Shown here: one piece after another, positions 41,489-51,054 of the stretch
Layout of the letters: every line of letters begins with the position of its first letter
Position numbering within the stretch: position 1 is the stretch's first letter
Source: Flavobacterium rhamnosiphilum
Lineage (GTDB): Bacteria; Bacteroidota; Bacteroidia; Flavobacteriales; Flavobacteriaceae
Length of the DNA: 64,000 nucleotides
Direction: 5' to 3'
Assembly (NCBI RefSeq): GCF_004349195.1
Contig: NZ_SMLG01000001.1
Location: forward strand, 434,001 to 498,000
Program-made: the position numbers and the translations under genes
Notes under the pieces: generated by a model
Databases searched by the model: none
Told to the model about the DNA's origin: nothing
Seen by the model: only the letters and a program-made list of their open reading frames with translations

Positions 41489-42835
41489 ATGGCTAAGATT
41501 TTATTGATTGAAGATGATGTTGCCTTTTGTAAATTATTAGAAAAATTTCTAATAAAGAAATCGTACGATGTAATGGCAGCATTTTCAGCTGCAGAAGCAA
41601 AATCCAAAATTAAGAGCAACGAATTCGATTTGGTCATCACGGATTTAAGACTTCCCGATTCTGATGGGATTGCACTTATGTCAGAAATAAAATTAACTCA
41701 CCCAAATGTTCCTATAATTCTAATGACGGGATATTCTGATGTGAGTACAGCTGTAAAAGCTATAAAAAATGGTGCTACGGATTATATTTCCAAACCATTT
41801 AATCCAGAGGAAGTTTTATTGGTTATTACCAATGCTTTGCAAATTTCAAATGACAAGGAGACAAATCAAATAGTGACCGCCCCAAAAATTGGAAAACAAA
41901 GTGTAAAAAAACCTACCGGCGAATTCGTTAAAGGGATTTCTAAAGCGTCCCAAAAGCTTGCCGAATACATCCAATTGGTCAGCCCGACAAATATGTCGGT
42001 TTTAATTATCGGCGAAAGTGGAACCGGAAAAGAAGTCATTGCCAAAAGTATTCACGAAAACAGTTCCAGAAAAAACACTAATTTCATTGCTGTTGACTGT
42101 GGTTCCATTCCAAAAGAATTAGCAGCGAGTGAATTTTTTGGTCATATTAAAGGATCTTTTACGGGAGCAATCCAGGATAAAATAGGTTTTTTTGAAGCGG
42201 CAAATGGAGGAACTATTTTTCTGGATGAAATAGGGAATCTGTCTTATGAAAATCAAATCCAGCTTTTGAGAGCTTTGCAGGAAAGAAAAATAAAACCCGT
42301 AGGCAGTAATAAAGAAATAGACGTCGATATCAGAATCATTACCGCCACAAATGAAGATTTGCGTGAAGCGGTTAAAAATGGAGATTTCCGGGAAGATTTA
42401 TACCACCGAATCAACGAATTCTCTATTCATTCCCCGTCATTAGTCGAGAGGAATGAAGATTTAATGATCTTCTCAGATTTTTTTCTTGAAAAGTCAAATC
42501 AGGAATTAAATAAAAATGTCATCGGATTTTCTTCGGAAGTCATGACTATTTTTCAAAACTACAGATGGCCCGGAAATCTTCGGGAACTTCAAAATTGTAT
42601 CAAAAGAGCAACGCTTTTATCGCAAGGTGATTTTATTGAAAAAACGGCGCTTCCTATGGAGTTTTTTCAAAATGAAGACAAAAAAACAACCGATTTTTCT
42701 TTGTTTGAAAATGAGAAAGAAACCATTCTTGAAGCTTTAAATCAAACCAATAACAACAAATCAGAAGCTGCAAAATTGCTGAAAATTACCAGAAAAACGT
42801 TGTATAATAAATTAAACCGCTACGATATTAATTAG
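41489..42835 (+). CDS. NtrC-family sigma-54-dependent response regulator
   Basis: A 448-residue activator with an N-terminal receiver domain (residues 1-120, phosphoacceptor D in LVITDLRLPDSDG) and an AAA+ domain (about 145-370) with Walker A GESGTGKE. The sigma-54 contact loop is GSFTGA (a known GAFTGA variant), and Walker B is GGTIFLDEIG. A Fis-type HTH at the C-terminus (NNNKSEAAKLLKITRKTLYNKL) completes it. It is convergent with the hybrid kinase gene, overlapping it by four bases; that kinase is a probable partner. Sigma-54 itself (rpoN) is encoded at 59746. Confidence 0.93.
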   Translation: MAKILLIEDDVAFCKLLEKFLIKKSYDVMAAFSAAEAKSKIKSNEFDLVITDLRLPDSDGIALMSEIKLTHPNVPIILMTGYSDVSTAVKAIKNGATDYISKPFNPEEVLLVITNALQISNDKETNQIVTAPKIGKQSVKKPTGEFVKGISKASQKLAEYIQLVSPTNMSVLIIGESGTGKEVIAKSIHENSSRKNTNFIAVDCGSIPKELAASEFFGHIKGSFTGAIQDKIGFFEAANGGTIFLDEIGNLSYENQIQLLRALQERKIKPVGSNKEIDVDIRIITATNEDLREAVKNGDFREDLYHRINEFSIHSPSLVERNEDLMIFSDFFLEKSNQELNKNVIGFSSEVMTIFQNYRWPGNLRELQNCIKRATLLSQGDFIEKTALPMEFFQNEDKKTTDFSLFENEKETILEALNQTNNNKSEAAKLLKITRKTLYNKLNRYDIN

Positions 42836-45261
42836 TCTGATTCCTTTTCTAAAAGAGTAAAAAGACAATCGATTTTATCTTTTAAATTTTCAGAATGGAT
42901 TTTAATTGCTGCGATTGTAAAATCGTCTAACTCTAATTGGTCTAATATACCACTGATTTCGTTGGATTGAATTTGCTTGAACATCGGTCCCATTTTATGG
43001 GTAATATTTTTAATCTCAATAAAATTTTCTTCTAAAATCGCCCGTTCTAAATTGCCTAAATTTTCTTTGGTACTTGCCATAAACGATTCTAAAACTTCAG
43101 TTAAAGCCTCTTTTTCATTGGGTAAAAATGATTTTAATGCTTTTAGAGAATAGAGCTTGTCAGTTTTTCTAGAATCGATTCTATTTTTCAATCCAATAGG
43201 AATTTCGTCATTATTCAAGATTGCTTTTATAATTTTAAGTAGTGTTTTGGGCGAATATGGTTTTCTGACAACGCTTATAAATCCGGCTTTTTTATAACTT
43301 TCTAAATCCAAATCACTTTTTCCTGTCACCGCTATTACCGGTTGTTTTTGATAATTAGAGTCCGGTGTGTTTTGGAGTTCTTTTAAAAATGAAAAACCGT
43401 CCATAACGGGCATTTGAATATCCGTAATTATGAAATCAAAACTGTTGTTTTTGATCCAATGGAGCGCTTCGCTCGCATTGTTAAATGAAACTGTATTGAA
43501 GTGATGCTGTTTTAAAACTTCGGATGTCAATTTTAATAAACTCTCATCATCATCAATAATAATTGCAGTAAATTCTTCTTCGGATGGAGTGTTATTTAAT
43601 TCTTTTTGAATCGCATCGTCAAATTGTAATGGAATTTGGATTTTAAAAATACTTCCTTTGCCCAGTTCACTTTTCAAACTTAATTCGCCACCTAAAATAG
43701 CCGTCATTTTTTTAGAGATGGTAAGTCCTAAACCAGTTCCGCCATATTTTTTCTCAATATTTTCATCGGCTTGTGTAAATTCCTCAAAAATTAATTGTTG
43801 ATTTTTTTCTTCTATTCCAATGCCGGAATCCTCAATTAGGATAATTATTGTACTCGTTTCTGAATGGATTTTGGCTTCAATTTTTATGAATCCTTTCTCC
43901 GTAAATTTGAAAGCATTCCCAATGATGTTAGACAGTATTTGTCTTAGTCGAAATGGATCTCCAATGATTCTTTGTTTTAGATTAGGATCAACTTCAATAA
44001 TCAGTTGAATTTGTTTTTTCGTATAAACGGATTGAATGCTATTTCCGACTTCGTTAATGATGTCGTATAATGAAAACGGAATTTTTTCTACGGTGATTTT
44101 TCCCGCTTCAATTTGAGTGAAATCTAATAAATCCTGTACTAATTGTGAAATGTAATCGGAGGAACCTTTGATGTTTTTAGTAAAATACAATTGTTTGGTA
44201 TTTAAATCAGAATTCCCCAGAAGTTCTGTGTAACCAACAATAGTGCTTAAAGGCGTTTTTAAATCGTGGCTTACTGTCGAAATAAGTTGTTCTCTGCTCG
44301 TTAAGAGTTTTTTTGTTTTAGAATTTGCAATCTCCAGTTGTTTTTTATAGGATTGTGTTTTGGAGTAATCATTTAAAATGATAATCAAAAAAAACAAGGT
44401 CAGCAACAATCCAATTATTGCGGCGGTGGTAACAATCTGGTTTGTTTTTTTTAGTGAATTTTCTCGGTCTGAATAGCTTTTGGTTGTGTTTATAATAATT
44501 TCACGTTCTATAATATTGAGTACTTTTCTTAATTGATCGGATATCGAAAGTTCGTTTTGCAGCAATTTATTTTCTTCCTGATTTAACTGTAGTTTCTTTT
44601 TTGCGGTTTCTTTCTTTACGTCATTCAGCAAATTTTTAGAAGCCATTAAAATAGAATCCGAAGCTTTTTTGCTTAATGTATTGGTGCTGTCGTCGGGAAT
44701 ATTTTGATTCAAATAAGCCACATACTTTTTAAGCACATTTCGTTGGTATTGTCCCATTCCTGAAGGGTATTTTACAAAATCTTCCAATTGAAGTTTTCGC
44801 AAAGAAGACTCCATTTTTGTCAAATCGGCAATAGCGTTTTTTACAGCACTTTCATCTTCGGTTTTGTTTTTTATCGTTTTTAGTTGCTGGATGTTTTTAG
44901 TTTTTTTGGACAATAAATATTTAACACTATCCAATAAAGTGATTTGATAGGGAGTAGAAACCAGTAGTTTTAAAGAATCAATATCTGATTTTAAGGACGC
45001 AGTTTTGTTGATGTAATTTTTAAAATCGTTCTCTGATTCCGATTGAATAGCGATTCGGGCTAAACTTTCCGTTTTATGCATGTTGGATAGTAAGTTGCTC
45101 ACTTTCAAAATAGTGCTGCTTTCCTCAGTAATTCTCTTCTCAGTTTTAGAAAAACTCTTGTTTTCAGTATATAAAAACCAGCCCACGCTTACAAAAAGTA
45201 ACGCCAGCACCAGGTAACTTATGAAAATTTTTATCGGAATATAACTTTTTTTACTATCCAT
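42832..45261 (-). CDS. Hybrid sensor histidine kinase with receiver and Hpt domains
   Basis: An 809-residue membrane kinase. Two transmembrane helices (about 11-28 and 280-300) flank a helical periplasmic sensor. A HisKA domain (SHDLKTPLSTIVGY), an HATPase (NIIGNAFKFTEKG, GTGLGLTISKKM), a receiver (DFIITDIQMPVMDG, VRKPYSP) and a C-terminal Hpt (ITHKMGPMF, about residue 755) follow. All phosphorelay modules except the final regulator are therefore in one chain, and the adjacent NtrC-type regulator is the natural recipient. Signal unknown. Confidence 0.92.
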   Translation of the reverse strand: MDSKKSYIPIKIFISYLVLALLFVSVGWFLYTENKSFSKTEKRITEESSTILKVSNLLSNMHKTESLARIAIQSESENDFKNYINKTASLKSDIDSLKLLVSTPYQITLLDSVKYLLSKKTKNIQQLKTIKNKTEDESAVKNAIADLTKMESSLRKLQLEDFVKYPSGMGQYQRNVLKKYVAYLNQNIPDDSTNTLSKKASDSILMASKNLLNDVKKETAKKKLQLNQEENKLLQNELSISDQLRKVLNIIEREIIINTTKSYSDRENSLKKTNQIVTTAAIIGLLLTLFFLIIILNDYSKTQSYKKQLEIANSKTKKLLTSREQLISTVSHDLKTPLSTIVGYTELLGNSDLNTKQLYFTKNIKGSSDYISQLVQDLLDFTQIEAGKITVEKIPFSLYDIINEVGNSIQSVYTKKQIQLIIEVDPNLKQRIIGDPFRLRQILSNIIGNAFKFTEKGFIKIEAKIHSETSTIIILIEDSGIGIEEKNQQLIFEEFTQADENIEKKYGGTGLGLTISKKMTAILGGELSLKSELGKGSIFKIQIPLQFDDAIQKELNNTPSEEEFTAIIIDDDESLLKLTSEVLKQHHFNTVSFNNASEALHWIKNNSFDFIITDIQMPVMDGFSFLKELQNTPDSNYQKQPVIAVTGKSDLDLESYKKAGFISVVRKPYSPKTLLKIIKAILNNDEIPIGLKNRIDSRKTDKLYSLKALKSFLPNEKEALTEVLESFMASTKENLGNLERAILEENFIEIKNITHKMGPMFKQIQSNEISGILDQLELDDFTIAAIKIHSENLKDKIDCLFTLLEKESD

Positions 45262-45326
45262 TTTTCAAAGATAAAAATTACAAAAGCGTTTAAAGTTAAG
45301 TTATTCAAAATGTTTTGATACAAACA

Positions 45327-45356
45327 AAAAACCCCACTGAAAAGTGAGGTTTTATT
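45327..45356. terminator. Bidirectional hairpin between the kinase and the S9 peptidase
   Basis: AAAACCCCACT / AGTGAGGTTTT with one mismatch and a GAA-type loop. It ends the minus-strand peptidase gene. Confidence 0.7.
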
Positions 45357-45371
45357 TCTTTAAGTTTTAAT

Positions 45372-47273
45372 TTACAGGGTTTCTTTCAGCCATTTGAAAA
45401 ATTCACCTTGCCAAATTTGAGCATTCTGCGGTTTTAATACCCAGTGGTTTTCTTCCGGAAAGTACAAGAATCTACTTTTTATTCCACGTAATTGCGCCGC
45501 TTGGAAAGCTTCTTGACCTTGTCCTGTTGGCACACGAAAATCTTTTCCGCCTTGAATAATTAAAATAGGTGTATTCCATTTTTCCACCATGGTCATTGGG
45601 TTGAATGTCGTATAGGCTTTTTGCGCAACAGCATTGTCTTTTTCCCAATAGGCACCACCAAAATCCCAGTTGGTAAAGAAAACTTCTTCGGTAGTCCCAA
45701 ACATACTTTGTGTATTAAAAATACCGTCATGGGCAATAAACGTTTTGAATCGGTTGTTGTGAATTCCGGCTAAATAGAAAACAGAATACCCGCCGTAACT
45801 GGCGCCAACACATCCTAAACGTGTCGCATCAACATATTTTTCCTTCGCCACATCATCAATCGCTGAAAGGTAATCTTGGATTACTTGTCCGCCCCAGTCT
45901 TTGCTGATTTGCTCATTCCATGCTACACCATGACCTTGCATGCCACGACGGTTTGGTGCAACAACAATATATCCATTTGCAGCCATCAGCTGTAAATTCC
46001 ATCGGTAAGAATAAAATTGTGTCAATGGAGATTGTGGTCCTCCTTGACAATATAAAAGGGTTGGGTATTTTTTTGAGGCATCAAAATTAGGCGGAAGAAC
46101 CACCCAAACTAACATTTTTTTGCCATCAGTTGTCGTTACATATCTTCTTTCTGTTTTGCTTAGCGCCAAAGAATTATAGGTTGCTGTATTGACATTCGAT
46201 ACTTGTTTCCAAGTGTTTTTCTTTAAATTATAAGAAAAAATTTCCGCCGCATGATTCATGTCGGTTCTTGTAACAATGATATTATCACCGGAAAAACCAA
46301 CTAAATCATTGACGTCAAATTCTCCAGTAGTGATTTGGCGAACGTTAATTGCTATTTTGGTCAGACCCGGAAAATTAACTTCAAATAACTGTTTAGTTCC
46401 GTCTATTGGTGCCACAAAATAGATTTTTTTCCCGTCAGTACTCCAGATAAAATGATCCACGGTTCCATCCCAATTGGCCGTTAAGTTCATCTTCATTCCT
46501 TTGAAACTAACAATCAGGTCATTTTTATCGGCTTCATAACCGTCTCGTTTCATTTGCAACCAAGTCAAATTTCCTGTTGGAGAAAATTGTGGAGCGGTAT
46601 CATATCCTAGATTTTCTTCGGTTCTATTGATGGTTTTTCCAGTTTCCAGATTGTATTCGAAGATATTGGTGTTGGTAGAAACAGCATATTCGGTCCCTGC
46701 TTTTTTCTTGCTTACGTAAAGGATGCTTTTGCTGTCTGGTGACCAAATATAATCTTCATCACCACCAAAAGGTTTTTGCGGGCTATCGAAATTTTCTCCT
46801 TTCAGAATGTCAATTCCCACTGCGCCTTCTTTGTTTTCTTTGTAAAAAACATGGTTGTATTTGCCTTCGTTCCAGGTATCCCAATGACGATAATTCAATC
46901 CGTCGTAGATTTGAACGTCCGATTTTTCCAGTTCCGGATAAAAATCTTTTCCGTGAACTTTTTCAATTTTTACTTCTTCATTGTAAACGATATGTTTTCC
47001 GTCTGGAGAACTGTTTTTGTCTTTTAATAGGTCTTTGGTATCTTTTACTTCGGTTGGATTTCCACCATTTACGGGCAAAGTGTAGAATTTTGTGTCCGAT
47101 TTATTTTCTTGAACAGAAGGAGTGGTCACTTTATAGACTATATTTTTTCCATCTTTGGAAATGCCTAAAGGAGTTACTCTTCCTAATTTCCAAAGCAGTT
47201 CTGGAGTCATTACATTTTGTGCCATAGCATTTAAACTCATCATTAATAAGGGTATAAGCAGTACTTTTTTCAT
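45372..47273 (-). CDS. S9-family prolyl oligopeptidase-like serine peptidase, secreted
   Basis: A 633-residue periplasmic peptidase with a signal peptide (MKKVLLIPLLMMSLNAMAQ), a WD40-like beta-propeller (about 30-380) and a C-terminal alpha/beta-hydrolase domain. Catalytic residues are S in GASYGGYSV, D in QGGKDFRVP and H in PEENHWVL. Similar enzymes act on short peptides, often with dipeptidyl or acylaminoacyl specificity; the substrate cannot be predicted here. It is transcribed alone. Confidence 0.93.
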   Translation of the reverse strand: MKKVLLIPLLMMSLNAMAQNVMTPELLWKLGRVTPLGISKDGKNIVYKVTTPSVQENKSDTKFYTLPVNGGNPTEVKDTKDLLKDKNSSPDGKHIVYNEEVKIEKVHGKDFYPELEKSDVQIYDGLNYRHWDTWNEGKYNHVFYKENKEGAVGIDILKGENFDSPQKPFGGDEDYIWSPDSKSILYVSKKKAGTEYAVSTNTNIFEYNLETGKTINRTEENLGYDTAPQFSPTGNLTWLQMKRDGYEADKNDLIVSFKGMKMNLTANWDGTVDHFIWSTDGKKIYFVAPIDGTKQLFEVNFPGLTKIAINVRQITTGEFDVNDLVGFSGDNIIVTRTDMNHAAEIFSYNLKKNTWKQVSNVNTATYNSLALSKTERRYVTTTDGKKMLVWVVLPPNFDASKKYPTLLYCQGGPQSPLTQFYSYRWNLQLMAANGYIVVAPNRRGMQGHGVAWNEQISKDWGGQVIQDYLSAIDDVAKEKYVDATRLGCVGASYGGYSVFYLAGIHNNRFKTFIAHDGIFNTQSMFGTTEEVFFTNWDFGGAYWEKDNAVAQKAYTTFNPMTMVEKWNTPILIIQGGKDFRVPTGQGQEAFQAAQLRGIKSRFLYFPEENHWVLKPQNAQIWQGEFFKWLKETL

Positions 47274-47347
47274 TTTAATTATTGATTTTTTCGAATGATA
47301 AAAATAGCCAATTTATTTTGATGTTTGCCGTTTTCACGATTGCTTTT

Positions 47348-47424
47348 TAGCCCCGATAGCAGTGGAAATCCTTTTATTTTTTTCTTCAAAAAAATAAAAG
47401 ATTGTAACGGATAGCGGGATTAGC
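47348..47424 (+). repeat. REP-like dispersed intergenic repeat, full copy
   Basis: The unit begins TAGCCCCGATAGCAGTGG, has a central hairpin (ATCCTTTTATTTTTTT then AAAAAAATAAAAGAT) and ends GGATAGCGGGATTAGC. A second full copy in opposite orientation occurs at 62867-62956 and a half copy at 50409-50440. Non-coding. Confidence 0.65.
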
Positions 47425-47477
47425 TTCTGAAATAAATTCAAAATAAATCCAAAAAATTATTATTTTTATGAAAAAAT

Positions 47478-48596
47478 TTGGACATGGATTTGAGCTATTG
47501 GGAATTAAAAAACTGGTTTACAGATGTCGATTATACCATCGTAGGAAGCGGTATTGTGGGCTTGCATGCTGCATTACGCTTGCGCGAAAGATTCCCGGAG
47601 AGCAAAATTTTAGTGTTGGAAAAAGGAATGTTACCGCAAGGCGCGAGTACTAAAAATGCCGGTTTTGCCTGTTTTGGAAGCCTTTCAGAAATCATAGATG
47701 ATTTAAAATCCCACTCGGAAGAAGAAGTGATTCATCTTGTTCAAAAACGATGGAAAGGCTTGCAGTTGTTGCGAAAAAGACTCGGTGACGACACGATAGA
47801 TTTCAAACCTTACGGCGGATATGAGTTGTTTTTAAAAGACGATGAAAGTTGTTACAGTGAGTGTGTTGGAAAATTGCCCTTCATCAATGAAATTTTAAGA
47901 CCACTATTTAAAGCGGATGTTTTTGCCAAGGAAGTAGACCGTTTTGGATTCAGCGGCATACAGGAATATTTGGTTTTCAATCCGTTTGAAGCACAGATTG
48001 ATACCGGAAATATGATGCAGGCGTTGTTGAAAGAAGCAGTTTCTAAAAATATTTTAATTCTAAACCAACAAACCGTTACTTCCTATTTCGACAAAGGAAA
48101 TGGAGTGGAAGTAGCGCTTGGTGATTTCAGTTTTAGTACCCAAAAAATACTGTTTGCGACGAACGGTTTTGCCAATGCATTGACAAGTGGAGCCGTTAAG
48201 CCAGCCAGAGCTCAGGTTTTAATTACGGAGCCTATTAAAAACTTAGATATAAAAGGAACTTTTCACTTGGATAGAGGGTATTATTATTTCAGGAATATTG
48301 GCGAAAGGATATTACTGGGCGGAGGGAGAAACCTGGATTTTGAGACAGAGAACACAATAGAATTTGGACAAACAGAAATCGTCCAAAAAAAATTGGAACA
48401 ATTATTAAAAGAAGTAATTTTGCCTCATCAGGATTTCCAAATTGCACACCGTTGGAGCGGGATTATGGGTATTGGCAACAGCAAGAATCCAATCGTTTCA
48501 CAACTGTCCGATAATGTCTATTGTGGCGTACGATTGGGCGGAATGGGAGTGGCAATAGGAAGTTTAATTGGAACAGAATTAGCAGATTTAGCATAA
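47478..48596 (+). CDS. FAD-dependent oxidoreductase (DAO / glycine-oxidase-like)
   Basis: A 372-residue flavoprotein. The N-terminal dinucleotide-binding motif is VGSGIVGLHAALRLRERFPESK (about 22-43), followed by the substrate-region TKNAGFACFGS. A C-terminal FAD-contact region (GVRLGGMGVAIGS) closes the D-amino-acid-oxidase fold. Substrate is unknown; the GFACFGSLSEI segment is shared with a family of predicted amine or amino-acid oxidases. A second in-frame ATG at 47484 is an alternative start. Its stop overlaps the mtgA start. Confidence 0.88.
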   Translation: MDMDLSYWELKNWFTDVDYTIVGSGIVGLHAALRLRERFPESKILVLEKGMLPQGASTKNAGFACFGSLSEIIDDLKSHSEEEVIHLVQKRWKGLQLLRKRLGDDTIDFKPYGGYELFLKDDESCYSECVGKLPFINEILRPLFKADVFAKEVDRFGFSGIQEYLVFNPFEAQIDTGNMMQALLKEAVSKNILILNQQTVTSYFDKGNGVEVALGDFSFSTQKILFATNGFANALTSGAVKPARAQVLITEPIKNLDIKGTFHLDRGYYYFRNIGERILLGGGRNLDFETENTIEFGQTEIVQKKLEQLLKEVILPHQDFQIAHRWSGIMGIGNSKNPIVSQLSDNVYCGVRLGGMGVAIGSLIGTELADLA

Positions 48597-49336
48597 TGGC
48601 AACGAAAATAACACCAAGAAAATCAAGACAACCCGTTAAAAAAGAACCGACCTCTTTTATGAGCAAACTAACTCGTTTTTTATTCAAAGTATTTTTATGG
48701 TTCCTCGGACTCTCTTTGTTTTTTGTGGTACTTTTTAAATTTGTCCCGGTTCCGTTTACGCCTTTAATGGTCATTCGGGGGATTGAAAACAAAACAGCGG
48801 GAAAAGAAGTTTTTTTCAGTCACGACTGGGAACCAATTGAAAACATCTCGATGAATCTTCAAAAAGCGGTAATCGCCAGTGAAGATGGAACGTTTCTGAA
48901 ACACAATGGTTTTGATTTTGTCGCAATGCAAAAAGCGTATAAAAGCAATGAAAGAGGCCGAAGAATAAAAGGAGGAAGCACCATATCGCAACAAACGGCC
49001 AAGAATGTATTTCTTTGGCAAGGCCGAAGTTATTTGAGAAAAGGACTCGAAGCGTATTTTACGGTTTTAATCGAAATCATTTGGGGTAAAGAACGCATCA
49101 TGGAAGTCTATTTGAACAGTATCGAAATGGGGAATGGTGTGTATGGAGCGCAAGCGGCTGCGGAACATTGGTATCGAAAAGGAGCTTCCAGTCTCACGCC
49201 GATGCAGGCAGCAGGAATAGCCGCGATTTTGCCCAATCCAAGAAAATATTCGGCGACCAGTTCTTCCTCGTATATCAACAGACGAAAAGCTAAAATCGTT
49301 CGCGTGATGCGACAAGTGGGGAAAATTGAATATTAA
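48596..49336 (+). CDS. mtgA: Monofunctional biosynthetic peptidoglycan transglycosylase
   Basis: Polymerises lipid II glycan strands in the inner membrane. The 246-residue protein has an N-terminal basic tail and one transmembrane helix (about 27-50). The GT51 domain follows, with the catalytic E in ASEDGTFLKHNGFD and the motifs RRIKGGSTISQQTAKN and RIMEVYLNSIEMGNG. The ATG overlaps the upstream stop (TAATG), implying coupled translation with the oxidoreductase. A longer frame to 48521 exists but is contained in the upstream gene. Confidence 0.95.
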   Translation: MATKITPRKSRQPVKKEPTSFMSKLTRFLFKVFLWFLGLSLFFVVLFKFVPVPFTPLMVIRGIENKTAGKEVFFSHDWEPIENISMNLQKAVIASEDGTFLKHNGFDFVAMQKAYKSNERGRRIKGGSTISQQTAKNVFLWQGRSYLRKGLEAYFTVLIEIIWGKERIMEVYLNSIEMGNGVYGAQAAAEHWYRKGASSLTPMQAAGIAAILPNPRKYSATSSSSYINRRKAKIVRVMRQVGKIEY

Positions 49337-49386
49337 AAAATAGTTTTCTATAGTCTTAAAACACAATCGAACAATTTCTAAAAATA

Positions 49387-49427
49387 AAAAACCGTAAACT
49401 CTTAATTAAAAGATTTTACGGTTTTAT
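49387..49427. terminator. Bidirectional terminator between mtgA and tRNA-Ala
   Basis: AAAACCGTAAA pairs with TTTACGGTTTT across a loop of about 17 bases (partly paired TCTTAATTAAAAGA). A and T tracts flank it on both sides. Confidence 0.8.
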
Positions 49428-49431
49428 GTTG

Positions 49432-49505
49432 TGGAGAATATCGGATTCGAACCGATCACCTCTTGCCTGCCAGGCAAGCGCTCTAGCCAAATGAGCTAAT
49501 CCCCC
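49432..49505 (-). tRNA. tRNA-Ala (anticodon GGC)
   Basis: A 74-base cloverleaf on the minus strand. The acceptor GGGGGAT pairs with ATTCTCC with wobble pairs, the anticodon stem CTTGC/GCAAG encloses loop CTGGCAG (anticodon GGC, plus-strand 49469-49471), and the T loop is GGTTCGAATCC. CCA is not encoded. The second bases and the anticodon fit alanine. Confidence 0.95.
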
Positions 49506-49516
49506 AAACTAGATCG

Positions 49517-49548
49517 CAAATATAACATATAAATTTCCCAAAAAGCAA
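49517..49548 (-). promoter_or_regulatory. Promoter of tRNA-Ala
   Basis: On the minus strand TTG (49548-49546), 21 bases, TATATTTG (49524-49517), then 11 bases to the tRNA 5' end. Confidence 0.6.
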
Positions 49549-49630
49549 ATTTCAAAATACAAATCCATTCTATTTGAAAAAAAGTCAAATCCTCCTTTAC
49601 TTTTTTTAACTTTACATCAAAATCCCCACT

Positions 49631-50398
49631 ATGGTATCAGAAAACCCAACAGGTTCGCTCTTCACAACAATCGAAAATAGAATCGCAACCGTTGCATTTG
49701 GTCATCCTTCGAGCAATTCTTTTCCAAGAGAATTGTTGGATCGTTTAACGAATGAGTTCAACATTTTGAGTACGAATCCAGCCGTTTCGGTGATTGTTAT
49801 TCAAAGCGAAGGCTCGGGAGCTTTTTGTGCAGGCGCTTCTTTTGATGAACTTTTGGCTGTTTCTGATGAAGCAGCAGGAACCCAATTTTTCTCCGGATTT
49901 GCGCATTTAATCAATGCGATGCGTTCGTGTTCCAAGCTTATTGTTGGTCGCGTTCACGGAAAAGCAGTTGGCGGCGGCGTAGGAATTGCTTCTGCCTGTG
50001 ATTATACATTGGCGACAAAAAACGCTTCTATAAAACTATCGGAATTGGCCATCGGCATTGGTCCCTTTGTGATAGAACCCGTAGTTTCCAAGAAAATCGG
50101 TAAGACGGCAATGGCCGAAATGACGCTCGCAGCCCACGAATGGAAAACCGCTGATTGGGCTGCAGCCAAAGGATTGTACGCCAATACTTTTGAAACCATT
50201 GCAGAACTGGATGCCGCAATAGCTGATTTCAGCGCTAAATTATCTAGTTATAATCCCGAAGCTTTACTGGAAATGAAAAAGGTTTTGTGGGAAGGAACGC
50301 AACATTGGGAAACATTGTTGTTGGAACGCGCCGCGATTTCGGGTAAATTGGTGTTGTCTGATTTTACCAGAAAAGCGTTGTCCCAATTCAAAAAGTAA
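49631..50398 (+). CDS. Enoyl-CoA hydratase/isomerase family protein
   Basis: A 255-residue crotonase-fold protein. The oxyanion-hole region GAFCAGASFDELLAV and the second site GKAVGGGVGIASACDYTLA are conserved, followed by SELAIGIGPFVIEPV. One catalytic glutamate position is occupied by isoleucine or glycine in IGIGPFV, so the exact reaction (hydratase, isomerase or ring-related PaaG-like) is unclear. It stands alone between tRNA-Ala and a repeat region. Confidence 0.88.
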   Translation: MVSENPTGSLFTTIENRIATVAFGHPSSNSFPRELLDRLTNEFNILSTNPAVSVIVIQSEGSGAFCAGASFDELLAVSDEAAGTQFFSGFAHLINAMRSCSKLIVGRVHGKAVGGGVGIASACDYTLATKNASIKLSELAIGIGPFVIEPVVSKKIGKTAMAEMTLAAHEWKTADWAAAKGLYANTFETIAELDAAIADFSAKLSSYNPEALLEMKKVLWEGTQHWETLLLERAAISGKLVLSDFTRKALSQFKK

Positions 50399-50408
50399 TT
50401 TTTTCAGG

Positions 50409-50440
50409 AGCTATTTCCTGCTATCCGTTACAATCTTTTA
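50409..50440 (-). repeat. Half copy of the REP-like dispersed repeat
   Basis: In reverse complement the segment reads TAAAAGATTGTAACGGATAG followed by CAGGAAATAGCT, matching 47395-47424 over nearly its whole length. Only the right half of the unit is present. Confidence 0.6.
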
Positions 50441-50441
50441 T

Positions 50442-50472
50442 ACCCTGTCAGGGGTCGAAACCCTGACAGGGT
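50442..50472. repeat. Palindromic CCCTGTCAGGG repeat pair
   Basis: ACCCTGTCAGGGGT, CGAA, ACCCTGACAGGGT form a hairpin whose two arms are themselves palindromes. A third, degenerate arm (CTATCAGGG) follows at about 50492. This is an intergenic dispersed repeat type rather than a classic terminator. Confidence 0.6.
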
Positions 50473-50559
50473 AATAAAAGGATTTTCACTCCTATCAGGG
50501 CTAGGTCTCAGTGGAATCCAAATACCAAGATTTACATCTCATTTCTCATATCAATTTGC

Positions 50560-50567
50560 TAAATTTG
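50560..50567 (+). promoter_or_regulatory. -7 element of queD
   Basis: TAAATTTG, 18 bases before the ATG at 50586; an upstream TTG at ideal spacing is not evident. Confidence 0.4.
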
Positions 50568-50585
50568 CATCAAAATTAAACTCCG

Positions 50586-51050
50586 ATGAGCAATATCAGA
50601 ATTACAAAACAATTTAGTTTCGAAACCGGACACGCCTTATATGGCTATGACGGGAAATGTAAAAATGTCCACGGACATAGTTATAAATTGTCAGTAACGG
50701 TAATTGGAACTCCAATTACAGATCGTTCCAATGTGAAATTTGGAATGGTGATTGACTTCACGGATTTAAAGAAAATTGTAAAAGAAGAAATTGTAGATCA
50801 GTTTGACCATGCGACTGTTTTTAACGGAACAACGCCACATATCGAATTGGCAAACGAATTAATGAGCCGCGGACACCACGTTATTTTGGTAGATTACCAA
50901 CCAACGAGTGAAAACATGGTCGTTGATTTTTCTCAAAGAATCATCAGCCGATTACCGGAAGGAATCACTCTTTTTTCCTTAAAACTGCAAGAAACCGAAT
51001 CTTCTTTTGCAGAATGGTTTGCCAGTGATAATATGAAATCCATACTGTAA
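50586..51050 (+). CDS. queD: 6-carboxy-5,6,7,8-tetrahydropterin synthase
   Basis: Second enzyme of queuosine synthesis from dihydroneopterin triphosphate. The 154-residue protein has the three zinc-binding histidines: one in FETGHALYGYDG and two in NVHGHSYKL. The catalytic cysteine precedes them in GKCKNVHG, and DFTDLK and FDHATVF are also present. It lies five bases upstream of lpxH, probably in one transcript without a functional link. Confidence 0.93.
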   Translation: MSNIRITKQFSFETGHALYGYDGKCKNVHGHSYKLSVTVIGTPITDRSNVKFGMVIDFTDLKKIVKEEIVDQFDHATVFNGTTPHIELANELMSRGHHVILVDYQPTSENMVVDFSQRIISRLPEGITLFSLKLQETESSFAEWFASDNMKSIL

Positions 51051-51054
51051 CTTC

